This document shows, piece by piece, positions 46,560 to 53,927 of a stretch of DNA of 64,000 nt; position 1 is the first letter of the stretch; each line of letters begins with the position of its first letter. Origin of the DNA: Thalassotalea loyana (GTDB lineage Bacteria; Pseudomonadota; Gammaproteobacteria; Enterobacterales; Alteromonadaceae); NCBI RefSeq assembly GCF_030161435.1, contig NZ_BSSV01000003.1, positions 248,001 to 312,000 on the forward strand. Reading direction: 5' to 3'. The position numbers and the translations under genes are program-made. The notes beneath the pieces are model-generated. The model saw only the letters and a program-made list of their open reading frames with translations. It was not told the origin of the DNA and ran no database searches.

Positions 46560-46979
46560 ATGCGAATCAAACGCACGTTAGGCTTCCTTGGCTTGCTACC
46601 ATTTTTGATGAGTTTATTTTACGTAAACCAACCAATGTTCAGTACGCAAATCTATGGGGAGCAAAGTTTTCTAATCTACAGCATTGCAATTTCAAGCTTT
46701 TTGTGTGGCTCACTGTGGCAACCAAACTCGGAAAACAAGTACCCTGCAATTGTCAGCAATACTCTCTGTGTCATTGCCTTTTTAACACTATTTGCATCAG
46801 CTGTGATATCCACCATCGTGATGTTGTGCGTGTTCATATTAATTTGGCGTGCAGAAAGACAATTTGCTAGTGCTCAAACTTTAGAGCGTAATCAAGAATA
46901 CTTGTTATTGCGCAGTCAACTAACCTTTGTTGTAGCTAGCCTTCATCTTGTATTAATAATTTTCGTCGTAGGAAAGTAA
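46560..46979 (+). CDS. DUF3429 family membrane protein
   Basis: 139 residues with four or five helices; fits DUF3429 by its start (LGFLGLLPFLMSLFYV) and the YGEQSFLIYSIAISSFLCGSLW region. ATG 46560 follows TGAGAG. The stop overlaps the next ATG (TAATG). First gene of an operon with a DCC-type protein and an SDR; such genes often accompany photolyase loci. Confidence 0.82.
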   Translation: MRIKRTLGFLGLLPFLMSLFYVNQPMFSTQIYGEQSFLIYSIAISSFLCGSLWQPNSENKYPAIVSNTLCVIAFLTLFASAVISTIVMLCVFILIWRAERQFASAQTLERNQEYLLLRSQLTFVVASLHLVLIIFVVGK

Positions 46980-47383
46980 TGGAAAAGTTAACAATTTTTT
47001 ATGATGGCAATTGCCCACTATGCTGTTTTGAAATGGATAAACTGAGCCGTAATGACGAACAAGGCATGATAGCGTTGATTGACATTCAGTCAGAGCAATT
47101 TACGCCTTACGAAAAGCATGTGTCTAGACCATTGGCGCTAGCTAAAATTCATGGGCTCTATGAAGGCAAAGTCATTTCGGGGATAGATATCAATTATCAT
47201 GCATGGACGTTAGTGGGAAAAGGTCAGTGGGTATGGCCGCTAAAAGTCCCTGTTTTGCGACAAATCAGCCAACTCGGCTACTTTATTTTTGCAAAATTTA
47301 GACACCCGATATCAAGGGTAGCGGCAAAAATATTCAAACTCAAAACAAAACAATGTGCCGATGGAGTCTGCAATGGAAAGTAA
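46979..47383 (+). CDS. DCC-family (DUF393) thiol-disulfide protein
   Basis: 134 residues. YDGNCPLCCFEM is the DCC motif (D-x-C-x-x-C) of the thioredoxin-like DUF393 family. ALAKIHGLYEGKV is also typical. It starts on the stop of the DUF3429 gene and overlaps the SDR start by 11 bases. Partner of the upstream gene; the substrate is unknown. Confidence 0.9.
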   Translation: MEKLTIFYDGNCPLCCFEMDKLSRNDEQGMIALIDIQSEQFTPYEKHVSRPLALAKIHGLYEGKVISGIDINYHAWTLVGKGQWVWPLKVPVLRQISQLGYFIFAKFRHPISRVAAKIFKLKTKQCADGVCNGK

Positions 47384-48116
47384 TTATCAAATCATTATTG
47401 GTGCCAACAGTGAGATAGCTAAAGCAATTGCAGATAATTTAATAACACACGACACGCCACATGGGGAAACGCTGATTCTTATCAGTAGAGATCTTTCTTT
47501 TTACGAGACAAAGCGCTTTGCTAACGCGATAAAAATTGCAGTGGATGATTACTCCGAAGCAGAGATAAAACAAGCAACTGAGCTAGTATCTCCATCGCAT
47601 CTAGAACGCGTAAACAAAGTGTTTGTGTGTCATGGGATATTGCATACTGCCCTTTTCTCACCTGAAAAACAGCTGGCCAGCTTTAATCCTGATCAATTTA
47701 GCCAAACGTTGATGGCCAACTCGCTCACACCGATGCTTTGGTTAAAACACTTAGTACCGTTCTTATCTTTTAAGCCTTGCTGCCAAATCGTCGTATTTAG
47801 CGCTCGCATTGGCAGCATTTCTGATAATAATTTAGGTGGCTGGTATAGTTATCGCGCATCTAAAGCTGCTTTAAACATGATGCTAAAAACAGCAGCAATA
47901 GAATTTAAAAGACGCGCAAAGAACATCAAATTAATCGCATTTCATCCTGGCACTACAGATTCGCCACTCTCTCGTCCCTTCCAGCGCAATGTGCCGGAAG
48001 GTAAGTTATTCACCAGCACTTTCGTAGCAACAGCATTGTTAAGCCATCTGGAGACTTACCAAGCCGATGGTGAATTAACGTATATCGATTGGCAGAATAA
48101 ACCGATTAACTATTAA
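47373..48116 (+). CDS. short-chain dehydrogenase/reductase
   Basis: 247 residues, Rossmann-type. Dinucleotide-binding GANSEIAKAIA, an active-site Tyr-Lys pair in WYSYRASKAAL, and HPGTTDSPLSRPF (C-factor/SDR). ATG 47373 has GGAG 7 bases upstream; two earlier starts exist in frame. Substrate unknown. It ends with a 4-base overlap against the opposite DUF6482-like gene. Confidence 0.88.
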   Translation: MESNYQIIIGANSEIAKAIADNLITHDTPHGETLILISRDLSFYETKRFANAIKIAVDDYSEAEIKQATELVSPSHLERVNKVFVCHGILHTALFSPEKQLASFNPDQFSQTLMANSLTPMLWLKHLVPFLSFKPCCQIVVFSARIGSISDNNLGGWYSYRASKAALNMMLKTAAIEFKRRAKNIKLIAFHPGTTDSPLSRPFQRNVPEGKLFTSTFVATALLSHLETYQADGELTYIDWQNKPINY

Positions 48117-48367
48117 AGTGATATATTTTGCTCCACAAGACCTGCCGAGGCGGGCATGCCACACATTTCGTCATATGCAGTATTCAACTTTAATGATGCT
48201 CGTGTGTAATTGTACTCAACGAGTAAGGCTTTAGCTTCCTTTAGTGAATCACACACAGCGATATTGTCCAATTGTGGCAGGTTAGTGAAATTGCCTTCAC
48301 TGTCCATCGAACCAACCAGGTAATGTGTTGAATCGGCTGTTCCTAATATTGTCGCGCTAATCGTCAT
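48113..48367 (-). CDS. small conserved protein, possibly DUF6482-like
   Basis: 84 residues, soluble. ATG 48367 has AGAGGAC upstream and is clearly better than the longer frame. YDEMCG near the C-terminus recalls the DUF6482 family, but the match is short. Function unknown. Convergent with the SDR gene, with 4 shared bases. Confidence 0.7.
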   Translation of the reverse strand: MTISATILGTADSTHYLVGSMDSEGNFTNLPQLDNIAVCDSLKEAKALLVEYNYTRASLKLNTAYDEMCGMPASAGLVEQNISL

Positions 48368-48511
48368 CTTGTTGTCCTCTTTACGTTTATTATTGGTATT
48401 TACGAATCCAATAAACAAATCGTTCAATAATTCGACACAAAACATTTTCGTTTGATCTGGGACAAATCAGTATTTCGTACCAATATCAAATACATTAATT
48501 ATGATGAGACT

Positions 48512-49159
48512 ATGGAACACATCACCTTAAAAAAATTGACGCAAATGACGTCCAGATATCGTGCTCACCTGGTGAATAGCCTATCAGGTTTTAAAAGTGC
48601 AAATTTAATTGGCACAGCAGATAAAGACGGTCAGACTAACCTTGCTATTTTCAGTTCAGTTTTCCATCTTGGCGCATCACCGGCACTTGTCGGGTTTATT
48701 ATGCGTCCAGATAGCGTAGAGCGACACACGCTGGACAATATCAAACAGACCAAATCCTACACGATCAACCAAGTGGATAAATCAATGGTTTATGCCGCTC
48801 ATCAAACGTCTGCCCGTTATCAAAAATCAGAATGCGAGTTCTATGAAACCGGTTTAACACCGGTGTATACTCAAGATGTTCATGCACCTTTTGTTGAAGA
48901 AAGTCAGCTAAAGTATTCTCTTGAGCTGAAACAGATTGTTCCGATAGAGCAAAATGGTACGCTGATGGTCATTGGTGAAATAACCAATATTTATGTTGCC
49001 AACGGTATTGTGCAACAGGATGGCTTTATCGATATAGAGGCTATTGAGACAGTCGCTATTTCAGGCCTTGATAGTTACCACACAACAAACCGGTTATCAC
49101 GTCTAAGCTATGCCAAGCCAGAAGCAGAGCCTAAATCAATACCAATCTCTGGCATCTAA
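48512..49159 (+). CDS. flavin reductase-like FMN-binding protein
   Basis: 215 residues. The flavin-reductase-like fold is seen in KSANLIGTADKDGQTNLAIFSSVFHLG and LVGFIMRPDS..HTLDNI, followed by YTINQVD. Probably binds FMN and reduces a flavin or acts as an oxygenase partner. The start at ATG 48512 is chosen by homology-like pattern and GAG close to it; the frame opens 60 bases earlier. Confidence 0.85.
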   Translation: MEHITLKKLTQMTSRYRAHLVNSLSGFKSANLIGTADKDGQTNLAIFSSVFHLGASPALVGFIMRPDSVERHTLDNIKQTKSYTINQVDKSMVYAAHQTSARYQKSECEFYETGLTPVYTQDVHAPFVEESQLKYSLELKQIVPIEQNGTLMVIGEITNIYVANGIVQQDGFIDIEAIETVAISGLDSYHTTNRLSRLSYAKPEAEPKSIPISGI

Positions 49160-49164
49160 CGGGA

Positions 49165-49380
49165 TTACTTCCATCCCAATTTCCAGTGCTGAGAATCTTT
49201 CAATGTACGCCACTCAATGGCGTACTCGTTTTTAGTTTTAACTGCCATTATCACGCATGACTCTACTTTCTGCGTCTCATCGTATGTGACATCGGTAACC
49301 ATAAAATGTTTTTCTTTATTTGTTACCGACTGTTTGGTCCATTTACTGTGTAACAATTTCTTGGGGTTAATTTGATTCAT
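49165..49380 (-). CDS. Trp-rich small protein (TIGR02450 type)
   Basis: 71 residues. KLLHSKWTKQSVTNKEKHFMVT and the ending EWRTLKDSQHWKLGW are characteristic of the TIGR02450 Trp-rich family. Function unknown. Its start shares ATGA with the CIA30 gene stop. Confidence 0.9.
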   Translation of the reverse strand: MNQINPKKLLHSKWTKQSVTNKEKHFMVTDVTYDETQKVESCVIMAVKTKNEYAIEWRTLKDSQHWKLGWK

Positions 49381-50051
49381 TCTGAAACACTACTCACGTC
49401 AACAACTTTTACAGTGCGCACGGTTTGCATCTCGCGACTCGCCATGAAACTTAGTGAATAGACTGCAAGCTTGAACTCGCCAGCATCTTTTTTATTTATC
49501 AAGAAGCCGATCTCCCTGATACGTTGCGCATTGATCTTTGGTGCATCCAAAATAAGTCTTCCTCGAAAAGTCGCTCTAAAGTCATTCAAGTTAAAAACGT
49601 GCTGTTCACGGACGCCTTTTTTCGTTTCAAATTCATGCTTATAGTTTACGCGATAACCATTTATGTTGAGGACCAATCTCAATTGGTATGAGTGACCGTC
49701 TCCTTCAACATCAATAAACACTGTATCTGTTTGATTGGAAAGTGTACTTACTGGTCTGTAGACCGATGAAAATCCCCCGTTGTTTTCGGTGGATATATAT
49801 CCACTAAATATTCCGCGGTTTTGTTCAAATCTTATATCACCAGCGGACTTTCCGCCCATCACACCATCATTGGTAATACGCCAGAAGCCATCCTCCTGTG
49901 GCTGCAGTTCAATCTTCATTGTCGGTTCATTTAGCCAATTTGTAGGATTGACCACCTTTGTAAATTTGTTGTCTGCGCTCTGCAGAGAGTAGCTGGCTCC
50001 CAAAATGCCAACGCAAGCTAAGCCAGTAAACGTCAGTACCAATAACTTCAT
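49377..50051 (-). CDS. CIA30-family protein with signal peptide
   Basis: 224 residues with an N-terminal signal or anchor (about 1-22). The CIA30 domain is marked by RITNDGVMGGKSAGDI and FSGYISTENNGGFSSV, with its jelly-roll strands. The eukaryotic namesake is a complex I assembly factor, but bacterial members are exported and of unknown role. Middle gene of a three-gene set: DUF3081, CIA30, Trp-rich protein. Confidence 0.88.
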   Translation of the reverse strand: MKLLVLTFTGLACVGILGASYSLQSADNKFTKVVNPTNWLNEPTMKIELQPQEDGFWRITNDGVMGGKSAGDIRFEQNRGIFSGYISTENNGGFSSVYRPVSTLSNQTDTVFIDVEGDGHSYQLRLVLNINGYRVNYKHEFETKKGVREQHVFNLNDFRATFRGRLILDAPKINAQRIREIGFLINKKDAGEFKLAVYSLSFMASREMQTVRTVKVVDVSSVSE

Positions 50052-50065
50052 TGTTGTCTCCTTGG

Positions 50066-50329
50066 TTATCGATGCGAAAGCAGCATCCGAGTCACCTTTT
50101 TGTTGAATAGATCAAACGTTTCTTCCTTGTCAAAATCCAATTTATATTTACCGTGAAAAAGAATCGTAATCGTCACATCTTTGTAGCTTAACCAGCACGT
50201 GTAGCCATCAAAATCATGCCAAGCAGTTATCCCATCAAGCTCGTAGCCGCGAGATGATTTGGTACCTTTTGATGTAATAAGATTGAATATCTCTAAAAAG
50301 TGTCGTTTTTCTTCTAACTTAGTCGCCAT
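50066..50329 (-). CDS. DUF3081 family protein
   Basis: 87 residues, soluble. FLEIFNLITSKGTKSSRGYELDGITAWHDFDGYTCWLSYKDV is the conserved body of DUF3081 (split here for length: FLEIFNLITSKG, YELDGITAWHDFDGY). First gene of the leftward operon with CIA30, 14 bases apart. Function unknown. Confidence 0.82.
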   Translation of the reverse strand: MATKLEEKRHFLEIFNLITSKGTKSSRGYELDGITAWHDFDGYTCWLSYKDVTITILFHGKYKLDFDKEETFDLFNKKVTRMLLSHR

Positions 50330-50501
50330 AACATGCCCAACGCTAATTCATATTTTCATAATACGAAAAAATGCATTTGCCCGATCAACGATTAGCGACT
50401 GAACTTATTAGTTTCACTGCTCGTAAGTAAACAAAAAAACTAAGGAATTAACAGGGAAGACCTTTCCAAGCGTCACGGGACAATCACTTGAAAAACAAAC
50501 A

Positions 50502-50897
50502 GTGAACATTCCACAAGATTTCAAGAACGAATACACATTATTGCTTATTGGCTACAAACAAGATTCTCAATTTGATATTGACCGCTGGTTAATTGCACTT
50601 GATTTCACTGATACAAAAGTTCCGGTATACGAACTACCTACAATTCAAGGGATGTTTCCACGAATGTTTAGCACAGTTATCGATAATGGTATGAGGAAAG
50701 GTATACCGAAACCATTATGGAAGGGTGTGATCACGATTTATGAGGATGGAGAAGCGGTTCAAGCCTTCACGGGTAACGAAGACCCTAACAATGCTCGAGT
50801 GGTACTCATCAATCGCGAAGGTAAGATACTTTACTTCTATGACGATGGCTTCGCTGTTGAACCGTTGAAAAATATTAGAACCATCATTGCTCAGTAG
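50502..50897 (+). CDS. thioredoxin-like protein, apparently missing its 5' end
   Basis: 131 residues from GTG 50502. The body (YTLLLIGYKQDSQFDIDRWL, YELPTIQG, RVVLINREGKI) looks like a thioredoxin-fold family related to ATP10, usually exported. The same frame stays open back to 50427 and reads GKTFPSVTGQSLEKQTV, which looks like genuine family sequence, but that stretch has no ATG, GTG or TTG start. A different frame upstream (50399-50425) encodes a hydrophobic run, LNLLVSLLVS, like a signal peptide. A start codon or frameshift in the A-run near 50433-50439 may have been lost. Either a recently broken gene or a protein begun at GTG without its leader. Confidence 0.55.
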   Translation: MNIPQDFKNEYTLLLIGYKQDSQFDIDRWLIALDFTDTKVPVYELPTIQGMFPRMFSTVIDNGMRKGIPKPLWKGVITIYEDGEAVQAFTGNEDPNNARVVLINREGKILYFYDDGFAVEPLKNIRTIIAQ

Positions 50898-50902
50898 ACA
50901 CG

Positions 50903-52963
50903 CTATTGGCTGAGTTGTATCTGCCAGATATTACTTGTACTTTGCCCCAGCTGACTGCATATAACTCGGTTTTGGGGCAATGACATGCTACATTGGCTCG
51001 GATGACCATCAGAAAACACTTTAATTGCATCCATGGCCCCTGTCTTCGCATCTACCCTCATATATCCATTAGGTGTTAGCACAGCTATGTTGCCTTCATT
51101 AATTTGCCAATGACGCCAGTATCTCACGGGAAAGTTGTTAGTAATAGTTCGCTCTTCTTTTGTTTCTAAGTCCATCGCATACAAGCCGTCTCGACTATAT
51201 TTTGTGAAGTACAACTCGGCTCCATCACGATAAGCGCTGTATCCTTCACTTGTGGTTAACTGAGTAATATTTCCTGAAGGCTTGTCATATTGCCAGATCT
51301 GCCATTGACCATCTGATTCTGCGCTAAAAAGCAACATATCATCTTGATAAAATGATGCGTGATGAATTTGCTTAAAATCAGTTGCTAGTTGTTTCCATTG
51401 AGCGGATTTAACATGATAAAGGAATAATTTATCGTTGATTGAGGCGGCAATAAATTCGTCATTAGCTGACCAAGATAATGCACTAACAAAGTCAATTTTT
51501 TCGCCTATATTCTCAGAGAACTCTAGCGGCTTTACCTGATTACTCGACGCGCTCAAATACAGCCGCTTGTCACCTGACATATCAGATAAAAAAACCAGAG
51601 AATCTGTATTATTTGCATAGACAGGGTGACTATTAATACCATTGTTTTGCGTTTTAACTTCTTGCTCAGCGCCTTTGAGTGAGTACGAGATAATTCGCGT
51701 ACTCGTATGACTACGCTCCGTTAGAATCGAGCGTCCTGCGCCCTTTGCTAGTCGGTAAAATTGGTCACTTTTTTCAACATTTTCAATCAGTCCATTCTCT
51801 GTCGAGAATTGATAAAGCCCACTTTCATTGGAAGCCAATAAAGTATTATTATCAAGCCACAATAATCCATAGACTTGTTTAATAAAATCAAAACTCTGGG
51901 TGGTTTGACTGTTTTCGAGAGCAATGATCTTTAGTTGATCGCTGCCTGCGTCACCATATTCAATAACAGCAAGATTTTCGTTATCGGGAGCCAGTGCAAA
52001 TATATAATCACCTAATCCATTACCTGTTTGAGCAGGATGGGTTAGTTGGGTTTTACGGCCCGAATTTAGCTGAAAAGAATAAATCGCATAGGGATTTGAA
52101 ACACTTTCTCTTTGTTGATATATCAACTGATTTCGATGTCTATCAAATACCAGTTGAGTCATACTATCTTTACCACATGGCAGTATTTCACTCACAAGCG
52201 AACTTTCGAGTTCAATTTCAACGATGCTACAAATCCGTTCGTTCAAATCATTTAACCGTGACGCAAAGGCAGTATCACGATCTTTAATAACAATGTCGGT
52301 GTAATAATAATTATCTAACGTAAGTTGACGTGCTTCTTCGCCATAATTTTGCCATTTAATTTGCGCAAACGGCTGACCTTCATCACGATATAGGTATGCA
52401 AAAACTTTACTTTCATCGTGGTAATAGGGATTAAATGCAATCCCTAAACTTGATGTCAACGGCTTTCGTTCTAGTATGTTGAGTTCATTCGATGCAGTCC
52501 GCTCTATGTAAAGTGCGAAAGCAACAAAAGCGAAAACAAAGCCGCAGACAATAAACATAACGAGCTTTGTAGGTAACCGATTAATTTCAGGTGTAATTGT
52601 TTGAGTTAAGTGCAAATCGACATGAGGGGATTCCCTCCCTTTTTCACCATCATTAACAATAATAGGCTCTGCATTGAGTCGATAACCAACTTTACTCACT
52701 GTTGTTATCCAGACAGGCTTGCGAGAATCATCTTCAATCAACTTTCTTAGTTCTGCAACAGCACGATTAACTGCCGCATCACTCACCACTCTCCCTTGCC
52801 AGACATCGGCAATGAGTTGCTCTCTTGAAATAGCTTCTTGAGGGCGTTGACAAAAACATAGCAACAGTTGAAAAACACGAGGTTCACAGTCAACAACTGT
52901 GCCTGATTTTTCCAGGGTCATTTTCTCTTCATTCACGAGAATATCACCAAATTCATAACTCAT
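50903..52963 (-). CDS. CadC/ToxR-like membrane transcriptional regulator with C-terminal beta-propeller
   Basis: 686 residues. An OmpR-type winged helix (about 1-105, SREQLIADVWQG and VSKVGYRL) is followed by a membrane helix (about 129-152) and a long periplasmic part of repeated beta strands resembling TolB/PD40 propellers. DNA binding in the cytoplasm and sensing outside are thus combined. It is divergent from the SGNH hydrolase gene (120 bases between), so it may control the SGNH-sulfatase genes; this is inference. Confidence 0.88.
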   Translation of the reverse strand: MSYEFGDILVNEEKMTLEKSGTVVDCEPRVFQLLLCFCQRPQEAISREQLIADVWQGRVVSDAAVNRAVAELRKLIEDDSRKPVWITTVSKVGYRLNAEPIIVNDGEKGRESPHVDLHLTQTITPEINRLPTKLVMFIVCGFVFAFVAFALYIERTASNELNILERKPLTSSLGIAFNPYYHDESKVFAYLYRDEGQPFAQIKWQNYGEEARQLTLDNYYYTDIVIKDRDTAFASRLNDLNERICSIVEIELESSLVSEILPCGKDSMTQLVFDRHRNQLIYQQRESVSNPYAIYSFQLNSGRKTQLTHPAQTGNGLGDYIFALAPDNENLAVIEYGDAGSDQLKIIALENSQTTQSFDFIKQVYGLLWLDNNTLLASNESGLYQFSTENGLIENVEKSDQFYRLAKGAGRSILTERSHTSTRIISYSLKGAEQEVKTQNNGINSHPVYANNTDSLVFLSDMSGDKRLYLSASSNQVKPLEFSENIGEKIDFVSALSWSANDEFIAASINDKLFLYHVKSAQWKQLATDFKQIHHASFYQDDMLLFSAESDGQWQIWQYDKPSGNITQLTTSEGYSAYRDGAELYFTKYSRDGLYAMDLETKEERTITNNFPVRYWRHWQINEGNIAVLTPNGYMRVDAKTGAMDAIKVFSDGHPSQCSMSLPQNRVICSQLGQSTSNIWQIQLSQ

Positions 52964-53083
52964 TACGTCGCCTTTTTCATCATCATTATCATTCCATTAC
53001 AACTCCATTGTTACTTCTTTATTGAGTAAAAACAATAAGCTGGCACGCTTAACCAACAAAGTACATATAGGTAGAAATTAAAA

Positions 53084-53872
53084 ATGCGTTTATTTTTTCA
53101 AACGATAGCAATCATTACATTACTGACAAGTTGCTCAGGTGATTCAACGACAGAGCAAGATCGTAACGAACAAAGCCTTACGGGAGATGTTACGTCCAAC
53201 CTTCCCATACCGGATAATCGGTTTAAAGACAGCTATCAGATTCTTATTTTTGGCAATAGTCATATAATTAATATTGGTAGCCTGATCGAAACGATGATTA
53301 AAGCTGATAACCCTGATGCACAAACACAAGTCGTTAATCAAGGTGGTGGTTTTCTTGACGACAACACGACCAGAAGTCGACGACTGTCACGCATTGAAGG
53401 ACAACAATGGAGTCATATTATCCTTCAAGGACAAAAGTACTCTCAGTCTGGTATTGTTGAGTACCCTACCCGTTCTGCTGAACGTTGGATTGGCATTGCA
53501 AAAGAACATGGCATCATGCCTGTCTTATTTCCGGAACACCCGCGTCGTGGAAATACAGAAGAAGGTCAACGCGTGCATGAAATCCACACGGGTATTGCAG
53601 CGCGCCAAAAGTCTTGCGTTGCACCTATTGGATTAGCATGGGACCGAGCATTAACAATTCAACCTGGCCTTGCATTGCACGCTAGTGACGGCAACCATGC
53701 CTCAGCACTGGGCAGAGTGCTGACGGCGTACGTATTTTATGAAGTTATCACAGGCCAACCCGCAGACTTACTACCAATCATCGAATCGTTAAATGTAAGC
53801 GCTGATCTACAGCAACTTTTTAAACAGGTAGCCAGTGAGACGATTTCAGCCAATGAACCTTGCGGATTTTGA
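53084..53872 (+). CDS. SGNH/GDSL-type hydrolase lipoprotein
   Basis: 262 residues. Signal peptide ends in LTSC (Cys17). Block I FGNSH (Ser59) carries the catalytic serine, QGGGF the oxyanion Gly and a later NQ, and DGNHASALG the Asp-His pair. Likely an ester or acetyl group hydrolase at the cell surface. Next to the sulfatase-YHYH gene, to which it is convergent. Confidence 0.85.
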   Translation: MRLFFQTIAIITLLTSCSGDSTTEQDRNEQSLTGDVTSNLPIPDNRFKDSYQILIFGNSHIINIGSLIETMIKADNPDAQTQVVNQGGGFLDDNTTRSRRLSRIEGQQWSHIILQGQKYSQSGIVEYPTRSAERWIGIAKEHGIMPVLFPEHPRRGNTEEGQRVHEIHTGIAARQKSCVAPIGLAWDRALTIQPGLALHASDGNHASALGRVLTAYVFYEVITGQPADLLPIIESLNVSADLQQLFKQVASETISANEPCGF

Positions 53873-53876
53873 TATA

Positions 53877-53907
53877 AAAAACGCTCAACTAATCAGTTGA
53901 GCGTTTT
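53877..53907. terminator. bidirectional terminator between SGNH and sulfatase genes
   Basis: AAAACGCTCAACT pairs with AGTTGAGCGTTTT around AATC. A- and T-rich ends suit both directions. Confidence 0.85.
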
Positions 53908-53927
53908 CCTTTAGCTTATCCCGTTCA

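Noticed and set aside
46475-46870. 131-codon rightward frame near the DUF3429 gene
   Set aside because: It overlaps the DUF3429 gene in another frame and has no domain or ribosome site.
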